Shown one piece after another: positions 37,087-47,228 of a DNA stretch of 64,000 nt (within the stretch, counting starts at the first letter, position 1; each line of letters starts with the position of its first letter). The position numbers and the translations under genes were made by a program. Source of the stretch: Lachnospiraceae bacterium (GTDB taxonomy: Bacteria > Bacillota > Clostridia > Lachnospirales > Lachnospiraceae); the NCBI GenBank assembly GCA_900753305.1, contig CAADYR010000175.1:6124-70123 (forward strand), in the 5' to 3' direction. The notes beneath the pieces are model-generated. The model made no database searches, was not told where the DNA came from, and saw only the letters and a program-made list of their open reading frames with translations.

Positions 37087-38862
37087 TCAGCCAACGGGAT
37101 GTAACTCTGCATCGGAAGGAAGAGCCTGTTCCGTACTGTGAAGATATTTCATGAGGATAACAAGTCCCTGATAGCAGTCAGCACGGTTGATCGCATCATC
37201 AGGTGCATACTGATCTGTAAGAAAGCCTTTTGCAATAGCATCACGATAACAATTTTCCAGGGAAATGTTACGTTTATCAGCAGTATGACATCCTCTGATC
37301 AGAAAGCTGGCATATTCTGCAGCCGTTAATGCATCATCAGGACGAAAATGAGTATCAGATACAGTAACAGGATCGATAAGATTCTCATCAATGCATGCCT
37401 GAACGTAGGAGGAATCCCATTCGTACCTTGATAAATCAGAGAAGCAGCCTAAATAAGGGCGTTTCCCGGATAGACGCAAAGCCTTGAAAAATACCATAAG
37501 AAATTGTGCGCGGGGCATGATCGCATCAGGATGCAAATACATGACACAGGGGTCCAAAAGACCAAGATGCAATGCTTCGACCATATTATCATATTGAGGA
37601 ATTTCTTTGATATCCACATAAGGAATTTCCATTTCAAAAGAACCTCCGGCAGTTGTTTCTGTGGGAATTTCTTTTGTATCCTGCTCTGGTGAGAAGTTTT
37701 GGGGAATCTCAGATACAGGTAAAACAGATAATGGAGTGATATTTTGCCGTTGAATTTCAGATACCACATAAGAGGCAATCATTTTAGCACCATAGTCATT
37801 GGTGTGTGTAATGTCCATAAAATAATCATGAACATCTGGTTCACCCAAACTAACCCATTTACGGAAAGTCAATTCATGGAGATTAATAAACGGTACGTTA
37901 CATTCTTCTGCAACTACCTGACATGCCAGGGCATGGGTGGAAAGCAGAGAACGGAATTGTCCATTATCTTCAAAAGGAATGCGGCTGATAGGAGAGATTA
38001 CGATAGGATAAGCACCAACAGCACGTATTTCACTGATGTATCTGCGAAGATTATTGATATATCCGCCAAAAGCAGCCAGATTGCGACGTTTCTGATCATT
38101 ATGACCAAATTGGAGCATAACGATATCTTTTGGACGAATATGCTGCAGGATAATATTCCAATGTCCATCATCTCTAAAACAATTGGTCGTCATACCGGAA
38201 TGTGCCTGATTACAAATAGCTAAAGTAGGAAAATACTGTGCTAGCATCTGAGCCCATCCACCGCAGCTTCCATATGGATAATACGGATAAAGGGCGTTCT
38301 GGTCGGTGAGAGTGGAATCTCCGGCTATATAGAGTACGGGAGCATCGGTTTCCATAACCGATATCTGCGAAACCGATGCATTTTCACCGCACCAGCTAAG
38401 ATAAATTGCCTTTTCTGTAACTGGAATGCTGGTCATGGCGGGAATATATGGTGCGACATAGGTTATAAAAGAAAGCTGCTTGCTGGTATGAGCAGCTAAA
38501 TTGATATTTTCAGCAATCAGATTGCGCCTGCCGCAAAAGACTTTCATATTGTGAATGGGTTGATCGCCGGCTGAGATTTTCATATCGATCTGATAAGCGC
38601 CATCCTGCGGCACAGAAGTCTTGAAAACCATAACTGCACGTCCATTTATGACTTTTACGCAGTCAGAAGCAGTAGCAGTGAAAGAGCCTACAGCTTCTCT
38701 GGCTGATGTGCGCAAGTTCCAACCACCCAGATAGAGTGACTTTTCAGATTGTGTTTTGCCTTTTATATGAAGTGGATCAACGAAACCGTAACCTGTTTCT
38801 TCTATATAATATGTGTTGGCAGTGATCTGTCCGATACCGAATTGATAAATATTATGATACAT
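37087..38862 (-). CDS. SGNH esterase (rhamnogalacturonan acetylesterase-like) with SLH-type repeats
   Basis: 591 aa. Residues 1-175 form a beta-rich N-terminal module. Residues 176-370 are an SGNH hydrolase: block I YIAGDSTLTDQN, block III MLQFGHNDQKR, block V Asp-His in YFMDITHTND. A Pro/Thr linker follows, and residues about 410-585 are three S-layer-homology-type repeats (YVDIKEIPQYDNMVEALHLGLL, YLGCFSDLSRYEWDSSYVQACIDENLI, CYRDAIAKGFLTDQYAPDDAINRADCYQGLV). This suggests pectin deacetylation at the cell surface, yet no signal peptide is visible at the N-terminus, so export is unexplained. Confidence 0.85.
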   Translation of the reverse strand: MYHNIYQFGIGQITANTYYIEETGYGFVDPLHIKGKTQSEKSLYLGGWNLRTSAREAVGSFTATASDCVKVINGRAVMVFKTSVPQDGAYQIDMKISAGDQPIHNMKVFCGRRNLIAENINLAAHTSKQLSFITYVAPYIPAMTSIPVTEKAIYLSWCGENASVSQISVMETDAPVLYIAGDSTLTDQNALYPYYPYGSCGGWAQMLAQYFPTLAICNQAHSGMTTNCFRDDGHWNIILQHIRPKDIVMLQFGHNDQKRRNLAAFGGYINNLRRYISEIRAVGAYPIVISPISRIPFEDNGQFRSLLSTHALACQVVAEECNVPFINLHELTFRKWVSLGEPDVHDYFMDITHTNDYGAKMIASYVVSEIQRQNITPLSVLPVSEIPQNFSPEQDTKEIPTETTAGGSFEMEIPYVDIKEIPQYDNMVEALHLGLLDPCVMYLHPDAIMPRAQFLMVFFKALRLSGKRPYLGCFSDLSRYEWDSSYVQACIDENLIDPVTVSDTHFRPDDALTAAEYASFLIRGCHTADKRNISLENCYRDAIAKGFLTDQYAPDDAINRADCYQGLVILMKYLHSTEQALPSDAELHPVG

Positions 38863-39043
38863 ATTGTAGTCCCCCTGATATCCTTATAACGTTATTGTAG
38901 CATGTAGAATCTGGCAAATTCAACGCAAAAAGGAACAGAAGGTATGCATAAGTGGTCAGAAGAAGTATAAGGAAAGGCATTGTCAAAACGGTAATTTTGT
39001 GGTTTTATTAGATAAGAGAAAACTACAAAGGAGATTAAGAGAT

Positions 39044-40528
39044 ATGCCAGTATTTGATTTTAGTAATTCATCAAATGAAAATACAGAACCAGTATGTACT
39101 TATACAACTTTTATGAATAACGCAAAGGAAAAGACAGCGCAGGAGCCTATCCTGGTTCTGGATAATTCCAAAAGACAATGGGCTCATCATGCAATGGGCA
39201 AGTTTACAAATCAGGTATTCCGTACTTCATTTGAATTTAAGGAAGAAGGAGAGACATATGTAGCAGATATCCTGAGGGTTGATTCACGTTTTGTCAGTCT
39301 TTTGAAATGGCTGGGTGAGAATCACATCAATGTCCGCCTGTCCGGTGAAAATCAGGAAAATGGATATGCAGTATATAAAATACGTGAAACAGCATTTGGG
39401 GGCGGTACGAAGTTATCTGCTGAAGATGGCTTTTTACAGTTCATGATTGACAGATTATTGTCAAGCAGTGCTGCTGTTGAAGTGGAAAAGGACGAGGATG
39501 CTGATGAGTCAGGAGATAATATGAAGCTCACCAGTTTACAGAGTATTTCAGATTTTATGACCTGTGCAGGAAGAACATTGCCTGATAATATCAGATTGTG
39601 GGCAAGAAGAAATCTGGCAGTGGCACGTTCACAGGAAGTATCCCCGGAAGAGAGACGTCATGCACAGCGTGCATTATCCATTATGATGAATGTGCAGTGG
39701 AAGAGTAATTATTTTGAAGCAATTGATCCTGTGGAGGCACGTAAAATCCTTGATGAAGAGCTTTATGGCATGGAACGTGTAAAACAGCGTATTATGGAGA
39801 CTATTATACAGATCAATCGTACACATACACTTCCCGCTTATGGTATTCTTCTCGTTGGACCTGCGGGTACTGGTAAATCCCAGATCGCATATGCAGTTGC
39901 CAGAATCCTGAAGTTACCATGGACAACTCTTGATATGAGTTCTATTAATGATCCGGAGCAGTTGACCGGAAGTTCCAGAATCTATGCCAATGCAAAGCCT
40001 GGTATTATTATGGAAGCATTCTCCATGGCTGGCGAATCCAATCTGGTATTTATTATTAACGAACTGGACAAGGCAGCATCGGGAAAAGGCAATGGAAATC
40101 CGGCGGATGTATTGTTGACTCTGTTGGATAACCTTGGATTTACGGATAATTATATGGAATGTATGGTGCCTACAGTGGGAGTATATCCAATTGCTACAGC
40201 AAATAATAAAGAACAGATCAGTGCACCCTTAATGTCCCGATTTGCCGTAATTGACATTCCTGACTATACAGCAGAAGAAAAGAAAATCATCTTCTCAAAG
40301 TTTGCCTTACCTAAGGTACTTAAACGTATTGGGCTGAAAAGCACGGAATGTATTATTACCGATGCTGGTCTGGATGCAATCGTAGAACAGTTTGCCAATA
40401 CTTCAGGTATTCGTGATCTGGAACAGGCGGCAGAACATCTGGCTGCAAATGCACTTTATCAGATAGAGGTCGATCATGTATCGCAGGTAGTGTTTGATGC
40501 AGAACAGGTGAAGAAACTGTTTGCATAA
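39044..40528 (+). CDS. Lon-like AAA+ ATPase without protease domain
   Basis: 494 aa from ATG 39044 (AAGGAG ten bases upstream; a GTG 15 codons earlier is weaker). The first 235 residues are not recognised. The AAA+ module spans about residues 240-490: Walker A LVGPAGTGKSQIAYAVA, Walker B LVFIINELDKAASGKG, sensor 1 IATANN, and a lid with sensor-2 Arg in TSGIRDLEQAAEHL, which most resembles Lon. The N-terminal Lon domain and the Ser-Lys protease are absent. Convergent with the deaminase-like gene, 36 bases between stops. Confidence 0.8.
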   Translation: MPVFDFSNSSNENTEPVCTYTTFMNNAKEKTAQEPILVLDNSKRQWAHHAMGKFTNQVFRTSFEFKEEGETYVADILRVDSRFVSLLKWLGENHINVRLSGENQENGYAVYKIRETAFGGGTKLSAEDGFLQFMIDRLLSSSAAVEVEKDEDADESGDNMKLTSLQSISDFMTCAGRTLPDNIRLWARRNLAVARSQEVSPEERRHAQRALSIMMNVQWKSNYFEAIDPVEARKILDEELYGMERVKQRIMETIIQINRTHTLPAYGILLVGPAGTGKSQIAYAVARILKLPWTTLDMSSINDPEQLTGSSRIYANAKPGIIMEAFSMAGESNLVFIINELDKAASGKGNGNPADVLLTLLDNLGFTDNYMECMVPTVGVYPIATANNKEQISAPLMSRFAVIDIPDYTAEEKKIIFSKFALPKVLKRIGLKSTECIITDAGLDAIVEQFANTSGIRDLEQAAEHLAANALYQIEVDHVSQVVFDAEQVKKLFA

Positions 40529-40564
40529 AACACAATGATGCAGGGTAGGGCATAAAACAATCAA

Positions 40565-42244
40565 TTATATTGAAGTTACAGTATAATTGATTTGAGGCAC
40601 TACTCTGTATTTTTTTAATTGAGAAGAAATTTTATTCTGAGTTGGAGCCGGTTCAAAAGCATAATAATCACAGGGCTGTGTATCCAGAATCGCCGGACGG
40701 CATCTCCAGCAGGGAGCCCAGCGTGAGTATATCTCGGAAACATCCTGATAACCTGAAAAAGCAAGCATTTTCCTCTCACAGCAACCATAGGTATTCCCTA
40801 TTTCTTTGTTATTCAGGGAATGATTGTTTATGTCGTTTCGAAATTCCTCATAAAAAGGAATATACTTGGAAGGATCTTCTGATCCATTATCAAGGATTTC
40901 GGTATAGCGTCTTGCAGGAGAAGTATCATCTAAGTAGCACCAGTCAAAATAAAAGCCGGAATTTCTGGGGTTTTGCACGACAACATGTTTTGCCGGATCA
41001 GCAAGAATGTTTTCCATAATATTTTTGACCAGAGCTTCCAAAGCCGTTAATTGTCCCGCTTTGCCGGAAGAACAATTTGAAGTTAATTCTTTGACACCTC
41101 CGCTTAGGGCAAAGTATCGTTTGCCGCTGTGGGTTATAAGCAGGGCGTAACATGAAGTCCCCTGTTCATTGTCTCCATATGCCTTTTGCGTCCATCGGGG
41201 GGCATCTACAGTAAGATACCGCCTTATATTGTGGAGGGTCGAATAAGAAGAGAGAGAAGAATTATCAATTGCTTCTTCTATATTTTGAAAGTTTTGCAGT
41301 TGCTGTCTAATCGTATCACTTATGTAATTATATTTTGCAGAGTGATAGGTTGTCTTATTCATACAATATGCCAATCGCTGAGATAATACAGGCATAATCG
41401 TATTCCTGTTTGTAGTATTGCGTGGTACAGCATTATGCAAGGTAAGAGTCTCATAGGCGTACAGAGTGTGAAGTTGTTCCCGATACATGCCTTTTAATAC
41501 AATCTTTACATCTCTGATGCAGTTGGTAATAACCGAAGCATAGACAGTATAGTCATCATTTTCCTGTTGAGGGGAACTCAATATAATGTCACAAGTACTG
41601 ATTATTATGGTACGTATTCTGTCCGAACTTAATTCAAGAGCATATTGCCGGCTTTTTTTAATGAGATTTATGGAGTCGCTGCCATTGCGTGCACGTTCCA
41701 GATTATGTAAAATAGAATTCAGGATATTAGCACTGGATTCAGGGAGAGGACCTTTTTCTGGGGCAGAATGGTAAAAGTCGTTATTTTCATCATCATCAAT
41801 ATATACGAGAAGTGACAGAATTACTCTTGTATAAAAGAATTTTATTCTGCTGAACATGGTAATATCTGCCAGAGTGTTCACATAGTCTATATTTTCGTAA
41901 TGATATCGATAGGCATTTGTGACGGCAATAGCATCGGCTAAATAATCCCACATGGACAGGTCATAGATATTTTCTGTATCATTGATCCAGAGAGAGGAAT
42001 TATTTTCAAAGTCTGACTGATCGATGTTTGCAATATATTCTTCATTTTGTAAATTATATTTTTCAACAAAGCGATCAAAGGATACCTGTCTTTTTTTCGA
42101 TCTTCGAATAATTGCTGCCAAACGTCTACTTGAAATGATTGTGAGTAATTCGTCCTGTGAATAGGGAACAAAGTATTCTATGACGGTTGATCCTGTTTTG
42201 GAATTTTGTAATTTATGCTCAAACTGAAATGCGTACTTTCCCAT
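40565..42244 (-). CDS. Large protein with C-terminal cytidine-deaminase-like domain
   Basis: 559 aa. The first 390 residues are helical and unrecognised. From about residue 400 there is a strand pair (YALLITHSGKRYFALSGG), a helix, and then the two zinc-binding motifs of the deaminase fold: C-x-E at residues 488-490 (YGCCERKML) and P-C-x-x-C at 511-515 (APCWRCRPAI). These signatures are shared by bacterial polymorphic-toxin and nucleic-acid deaminases. No signal peptide. A substrate (base, nucleotide or nucleic acid) cannot be inferred. The neighbour across the convergent gap is an AAA+ ATPase. Confidence 0.62.
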   Translation of the reverse strand: MGKYAFQFEHKLQNSKTGSTVIEYFVPYSQDELLTIISSRRLAAIIRRSKKRQVSFDRFVEKYNLQNEEYIANIDQSDFENNSSLWINDTENIYDLSMWDYLADAIAVTNAYRYHYENIDYVNTLADITMFSRIKFFYTRVILSLLVYIDDDENNDFYHSAPEKGPLPESSANILNSILHNLERARNGSDSINLIKKSRQYALELSSDRIRTIIISTCDIILSSPQQENDDYTVYASVITNCIRDVKIVLKGMYREQLHTLYAYETLTLHNAVPRNTTNRNTIMPVLSQRLAYCMNKTTYHSAKYNYISDTIRQQLQNFQNIEEAIDNSSLSSYSTLHNIRRYLTVDAPRWTQKAYGDNEQGTSCYALLITHSGKRYFALSGGVKELTSNCSSGKAGQLTALEALVKNIMENILADPAKHVVVQNPRNSGFYFDWCYLDDTSPARRYTEILDNGSEDPSKYIPFYEEFRNDINNHSLNNKEIGNTYGCCERKMLAFSGYQDVSEIYSRWAPCWRCRPAILDTQPCDYYAFEPAPTQNKISSQLKKYRVVPQINYTVTSI

Positions 42245-42372
42245 GACATATCCTCTTTATGTATTTTGAAATAATTTCTTATGATCAAATCATACATTAT
42301 GTAAATCGATCAGGCAAGGATAAGTACGAAATTTATTCCTTTTTACAAAACAAAGAAAGGTGTGATGCATAA

Positions 42373-43524
42373 ATGAAAGTTGTAGTTGCAATTGACTCAT
42401 TAAAAGGGAGCCTTACTTCACTGGAGGCTGGAGAGGCGATCAGAGAAGGAATTCTTCTGGCAGTACCGGATGCTGACGTGGTAGTAAGACCATTGGCAGA
42501 CGGAGGAGAGGGGACAGTAGAAGCTCTGACGTTGGGAATGAATGGAAGGTATGAAAAAATAACGGTTACAGGACCGCTGGGGAATCCTGTAGATGCAGTA
42601 TATGGCATTTTAGAGAACACCCATACTGCAATTCTGGAAATGTCTGCCGCTGCAGGAATTACTTTAGTCGATGACAGGGACAGAAATCCACTTAATACTA
42701 CAACATATGGCGTAGGAGAGATGATCAGGGACGCTATAGATCAGGGTTGCCGTCATTTTATCATAGGTATCGGAGGAAGTGCAACGAATGATGGTGGAAT
42801 AGGCATGCTGCAGGCACTTGGTTATGAAATGCTGGATCAGTATGGCAAACAGGTACCTTTTGGAGCGAAAGGACTGGCAAAGCTGGTCACTATTTCAGAT
42901 GAACATGTAATTCCTGAATTGAGAGAATGTACCTTTGAGGTTGCATGCGATGTGAAGAATCCTTTGTGCGGTGAGCAGGGATGCAGTGTTGTCTTTGGAC
43001 CACAGAAGGGTGCAACGCCTGAGATGATCGTACAGATGGATGACTGGCTGAGAAAATATGCCAGGCTTACTGCCGGTCAACATGTGCAGGCTGATATGAA
43101 CCAGCCCGGTACGGGCGCTGCGGGAGGTATGGGATTTGCTTTTCTGTCTTATCTGAATGCGCAGTTGAGGTCGGGGGTTCAGATTATTCTGGAAGAAACG
43201 AAACTGGAGGAATATATAAAAGATGCAGACTTTGTGATTACCGGGGAAGGCTGTCTGGATGGACAGTCGATTATGGGAAAAGCACCGATTGGCGTTGCAA
43301 AGCTGGCAAAGAAGCATCATAAAAAGGTTCTGGCGTTTGCCGGCTGCGTGACAACGGATGCCAGACTATGCAATCAGAACGGAATAGATGTTTTCTTTCC
43401 GATATTGCGGAATGTGGTAACATTGGAAGAAGCGATGAAGCCGGAGAATGCAAAGAAGAATATGATAGAAACCGTGGAGCAGGTATTTCGAATGATTCAA
43501 ACTTCCTTAAACTTAAAAAGATGA
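42373..43524 (+). CDS. Glycerate 2-kinase
   Basis: 383 aa, full length for the GlxK/GarK family. DSLKGSLTSLEAGEAIREG, PLADGGEGTVEAL, IGIGGSATNDGGIGMLQALG and VITGEGCLDGQS are the family blocks. Phosphorylates D-glycerate to a glycolytic intermediate. GAAAGGTGTG precedes the start. Monocistronic; its coding strand is strongly G-rich. Confidence 0.93.
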   Translation: MKVVVAIDSLKGSLTSLEAGEAIREGILLAVPDADVVVRPLADGGEGTVEALTLGMNGRYEKITVTGPLGNPVDAVYGILENTHTAILEMSAAAGITLVDDRDRNPLNTTTYGVGEMIRDAIDQGCRHFIIGIGGSATNDGGIGMLQALGYEMLDQYGKQVPFGAKGLAKLVTISDEHVIPELRECTFEVACDVKNPLCGEQGCSVVFGPQKGATPEMIVQMDDWLRKYARLTAGQHVQADMNQPGTGAAGGMGFAFLSYLNAQLRSGVQIILEETKLEEYIKDADFVITGEGCLDGQSIMGKAPIGVAKLAKKHHKKVLAFAGCVTTDARLCNQNGIDVFFPILRNVVTLEEAMKPENAKKNMIETVEQVFRMIQTSLNLKR

Positions 43525-43616
43525 GTGTTCCAACAGATAAGAACATATGTTCGCCAAACACAACTTTAACGAATAGTTACAGGAGGAAACCTAAAACAGG
43601 TTGCCTCCTGCATATT

Positions 43617-44429
43617 TTATCTTGGAAAATCCGGTAACAATGGTAAATGAGGAAGGCTATCGATCACATCTTTGATTTCATCATGTGTTTTATGGATTTC
43701 GTCAATTTTATCTTTTATATCACCATGGATTTTATCAGCATTTTGCTTTAGATCGTTATGGATCTGGTTAATATCATTGTGAATGGTAAGTGCCGTGTTT
43801 AATACATCTTTTGTCGTATCTCCGGTTTGTGAGATGATCTTGTTTACTGTATCTGTATGAGCTTTTTGTCTGGATTCGACCAGATCTAACACAGCCGCAC
43901 GTTTTTGATTGTGTATATTGGCAGTGCCCAGTGCAACTCCTGCGGCTACAGCCTGATATTTGGCAGTTTTAGCAGCAACGACAGCATTTGCCAACGTCTG
44001 TGTTGTATTGATAAGTGCCGAACTTTGTGCCATATCAGAGAGAATCTGGCTTTTTCTGTTTAATATGGAAGCAGCAACCGGTGAAGCCGTAGAATTTGAT
44101 GTAGACGTTGCAGTTGAAATTTTTTGTGTTGTAGTTTTGGTATTTTTGTCATTTGAAGATTCCGCTGCTATTGTATCAGCCAGTGGAACATCTGTCTCTT
44201 CGATATTGACGGTGTCTTCTTTCTTAGTTGAAGGTTTTGTGTTTCGGTGTGCCTTCGTATTGTTAGTTGTATTTAAATCATCAGAGGTCTTAGCATAGTA
44301 GTCAGGATATACAACATCTGTACTGCCCTTAGCTTTTGAAGTACTGCCACTGTCTTTGACCATTGCGACACAGATCACCAATACGCAGACAGTCAGCCAG
44401 AAGGTAAGGGAGCCTTTTTCTTTACGCAT
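43617..44429 (-). CDS. Membrane-anchored coiled-coil protein of unknown function
   Basis: 270 aa. One N-terminal membrane segment (FWLTVCVLVICVAMV), then a Ser/Thr/Lys/Asp-rich linker of about 100 residues, an Ala-rich helix and a C-terminal coiled coil with repeating IHNDINQIHNDLKQNADKIHGD-like heptads, ending Pro-rich. Probably exposed outside the membrane. No known domain recognised. Just before the gene (43578-43609) an imperfect hairpin of AGGAGG/CCTCCT type ends the convergent glycerate kinase transcript. Confidence 0.7.
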   Translation of the reverse strand: MRKEKGSLTFWLTVCVLVICVAMVKDSGSTSKAKGSTDVVYPDYYAKTSDDLNTTNNTKAHRNTKPSTKKEDTVNIEETDVPLADTIAAESSNDKNTKTTTQKISTATSTSNSTASPVAASILNRKSQILSDMAQSSALINTTQTLANAVVAAKTAKYQAVAAGVALGTANIHNQKRAAVLDLVESRQKAHTDTVNKIISQTGDTTKDVLNTALTIHNDINQIHNDLKQNADKIHGDIKDKIDEIHKTHDEIKDVIDSLPHLPLLPDFPR

Positions 44430-44532
44430 AAAATCATGTCCTTTCTGTATCTTTGTTTTGCATTATTATTGTAGCGCTTATGTAAATCAAATAATACAGA
44501 CAGATTTAGAAAAATGTTGAAAAAAGGAACTG

Positions 44533-46452
44533 TTATTTATGGGGAAAGAATTTGGTCAATTCATCAGCAGGTAAAGGTTTGGAGTACATATAACCCTGAA
44601 TGTACTGAAATCCTCTCTCTATACTGTATTCATTTTGTTCGGAGTTTTCGACACCTTCTACCAGTAAGTGAAGCCCTTGACGTTTGAAAACATTTACCAT
44701 GCTCTGTAGAAGCTCCTGAATTGCGTTATCCTCCATGGACTTATATAGAAGACTTTTATCAAATTTAATCGTCTTGAAAGGACAACTGAGGATTCGCTCC
44801 AGATTAGAATAGCCGGTTCCAAAATCATCCAGATAGAACTGAACGCCTGCTTCCCGTAGTTTCTGCATATTGTAGAGCACGGTATTATAGTCATTGAACA
44901 TGGCGCTTTCGGTAAGTTCCAGGCATATCTTCGAGCAGTCAACGTCATTCTGACGAATAATTTGAAGGATTTCCTTATAAAGATTAGGGTCTGAAAGTTC
45001 TGTTGTGGAGCAATTTACGGTAATTGCTTCAAAATCATAGGATTCAGAAAGTTCCTTAATTTTCTGACAGACTTTATTCAAAATGATACAGGTCAGAGTA
45101 TGGATGCAGTTATTTTGCTCTGCGGCGGGAATAAATTTATCAGGATATATGACCTTGCCATCAATCTGTAATCTCATAAGGGCTTCGGCTGTAAGAAACT
45201 GATCATGCTCCACGTTAAATATAGGCTGCGTATAGCATAAAACGTGTTCATCATTTAAGTCGTGTGTCGATTTGATCTTAAGCAGGAGTTGTTCAATTGT
45301 ATAGGCTTCCATAAACGTCTCATAATCCTGCTTCTGGGCAATATAGCACTGATTGACTGATAATTCAGCCTTCATTTTTCCAAACAGAAATCTCTGTAAG
45401 GAGGCAAGTTTTGTCGGATTGTTAATAAAGGGTGAACTTTTAAAGGCTATCATTTTGTAAACAGGATTAAACTTTTCCTGCTTGTAGAAAATAGTTGTAT
45501 CCATAATACGTCGCACCTGTTCTATAAGCCTATCTTCTTTTGCCGGATCATTGATATTGGCAATCAGTGCATATTGATAGTCTTTCAGTGCATACAGAAA
45601 GATATTTGGGTGGATCGCTTCAATTTCTCTGCATTTAATAGCAGCCATATAATTGATCTTCTCACGGGCATATAATTGATGCGAATGTTTCAGCTTGGGA
45701 AACTCTACGCAAATGATCATAAATTTTTTGCGCATATAGACGTTTTCATAGAAACGTGCAATATAGGAGTGCCAATTCTGACAGCCGCTGACTTCATCAT
45801 ATGGATTGCTGTGGAATAAAATATAGAACAGCATGAATGGAATAATGTAGGTCAGACTGCTAAATTGAACGGCTGGCCGCATGAACTGAAAGATTAAAAG
45901 GCAGACATCCAGAGGGCAGAATAACACAATAAAGCCAAAAATACGCCTTGAAATCGCCTTGCGGTTGATCATGGAAGTAATCATACAAAACAAAGCGTCC
46001 AATATACCAAAGAAGAGGTAGGCATTGAACCAGCCTGTTATCACAAGGTTTCCAGCTTCCTGATATATCATCTTTCCATTGAAAAGAAGGATCAGATCCG
46101 TAATGATGCTGACTGTGGCCAGTAATCCGGCAAATATCCACATGCGTTTTGTATGCTGTCTTTTATGATAAGAAAGCAGGGATATATATATGTAAATGAT
46201 GCATAATATAATCGTATAAATAACAAAATATACAGCACAGCATATGAGCAGTGCATTTGAATACATATTGTGTTTAATATAATCGTATATGCAACGATGG
46301 AGAAGGATTTCTACTGCGGATAGAAGAACACCCAGAAAATTGATAAAATAGACTTTTGTCGGTCTTGGATGCGTGGAGAGCATTAAATATAAAATAATAG
46401 CAATAAATACAAAGGATATATACTCCGGGAGAAAACTTCCTGTTTGTGTCAT
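44533..46452 (-). CDS. Membrane-bound EAL-domain cyclic-di-GMP phosphodiesterase
   Basis: 639 aa. Residues 1-215 hold about seven membrane helices (sensor region). Residues 225-380 look like a degenerate GGDEF-type domain without the GGDEF motif. Residues 395-635 are an EAL domain with catalytic residues retained: EALMRL, VNCSTTEL, LELTES, DDFGTGYSNL, IKFDKSLL, VEGVEN. Predicted to break down c-di-GMP in response to a membrane or external signal. Single gene. Confidence 0.9.
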   Translation of the reverse strand: MTQTGSFLPEYISFVFIAIILYLMLSTHPRPTKVYFINFLGVLLSAVEILLHRCIYDYIKHNMYSNALLICCAVYFVIYTIILCIIYIYISLLSYHKRQHTKRMWIFAGLLATVSIITDLILLFNGKMIYQEAGNLVITGWFNAYLFFGILDALFCMITSMINRKAISRRIFGFIVLFCPLDVCLLIFQFMRPAVQFSSLTYIIPFMLFYILFHSNPYDEVSGCQNWHSYIARFYENVYMRKKFMIICVEFPKLKHSHQLYAREKINYMAAIKCREIEAIHPNIFLYALKDYQYALIANINDPAKEDRLIEQVRRIMDTTIFYKQEKFNPVYKMIAFKSSPFINNPTKLASLQRFLFGKMKAELSVNQCYIAQKQDYETFMEAYTIEQLLLKIKSTHDLNDEHVLCYTQPIFNVEHDQFLTAEALMRLQIDGKVIYPDKFIPAAEQNNCIHTLTCIILNKVCQKIKELSESYDFEAITVNCSTTELSDPNLYKEILQIIRQNDVDCSKICLELTESAMFNDYNTVLYNMQKLREAGVQFYLDDFGTGYSNLERILSCPFKTIKFDKSLLYKSMEDNAIQELLQSMVNVFKRQGLHLLVEGVENSEQNEYSIERGFQYIQGYMYSKPLPADELTKFFPHK

Positions 46453-46532
46453 AAAATCACCTTTTTGTTATAATATGGATTAATAATTACATTATATCTT
46501 ACTTTTTCTTCATAATAAAGGATTTTAAATAA

Positions 46533-46567
46533 AAAAGGCAGAAATCACATTTTAATTTCTGCCTTTT
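46533..46567 (-). terminator. Terminator after the lipoprotein gene
   Basis: AAAAGGCAGAAAT / ATTTCTGCCTTTT arms (46533-46545, 46555-46567), nine-base loop, T-run on the minus strand. Confidence 0.9.
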
Positions 46568-46592
46568 CCAAATATATTGTCATATCGTACAA

Positions 46593-47228
46593 TTATTTAA
46601 TTTCAAATCTCTTCTCATCACCCAAGTGTGTTTTGTCCTGATAAGCAACGATCCACAGACCAAGATTGTCGTATCCTTCATCAACAGTCAGAGTAAGTGT
46701 CTCTTTGGTCACTACGCCATTTTCATCTGTTTCCTGTTCAACAATTGCTGTATAATTATAGGAGGTATCGTCAATTTTGATCGTTCCTTCTGTAGTCTCA
46801 CCTATGGAATCATCAAATTTCTTTATGATGTTAAGCTTGGCTGTGTCAAAGGCTGTAATTTTTACAAGAAATGGCTTAGGATCTTCCTGTGTATAAGTTA
46901 AATCAATAACATAAGTCTTTGTATTGCCATCGTCTGTGATTGTATAATCAAGACTGGTCTGTACATCACAAGGGTTACCTTCTTCGTCAACGGTGTTTAA
47001 TGTAAAGTCTTTATCTAATGAATATTCTGAGCCTTTCTGCTCTTCTGTATCTGTTTCGGATGTGGTTTCTGTTTCTTCTGTTGATACAGTCTGTGTAGTT
47101 TCTTCAACTGATGCAGTTTCTTCTGTCTGGACAGGTGCAGAATTCTGCTCATCGTTGCTGCCACATCCTGATATAGATGTTAATACCATTGTACTGATCA
47201 ATAATGCTGCTACTAATTTCTTTTTCAT
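46593..47228 (-). CDS. Lipoprotein of unknown function
   Basis: 211 aa from ATG 47228 (GAGG six bases upstream). Lipobox LTSISGCGS at about residue 20, then a Thr/Glu-rich linker (residues 25-65) and a beta-rich domain of about 140 aa (VQTSLDYTITDDGNTKTYVIDLTYTQ). Exported and lipid-anchored. No family recognised. Confidence 0.82.
   Translation of the reverse strand: MKKKLVAALLISTMVLTSISGCGSNDEQNSAPVQTEETASVEETTQTVSTEETETTSETDTEEQKGSEYSLDKDFTLNTVDEEGNPCDVQTSLDYTITDDGNTKTYVIDLTYTQEDPKPFLVKITAFDTAKLNIIKKFDDSIGETTEGTIKIDDTSYNYTAIVEQETDENGVVTKETLTLTVDEGYDNLGLWIVAYQDKTHLGDEKRFEIK

Noticed and set aside
40559..40582. Inverted repeat between the AAA+ and deaminase-like genes as a terminator
   Set aside because: The right part encodes the C-terminal residues of the deaminase-like protein and there is no T-run, so I do not call it.
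39044..42244. RADAR-type defence system
   Set aside because: RADAR uses a different ATPase and an amidohydrolase-type adenosine deaminase in one operon. Here the ATPase is Lon-like, the deaminase motifs are of cytidine-deaminase type, and the genes are convergent.
42895..43320. Long minus-strand frame inside glycerate kinase
   Set aside because: It is antisense to a complete, strongly conserved enzyme and has no ribosome site or recognisable domain.
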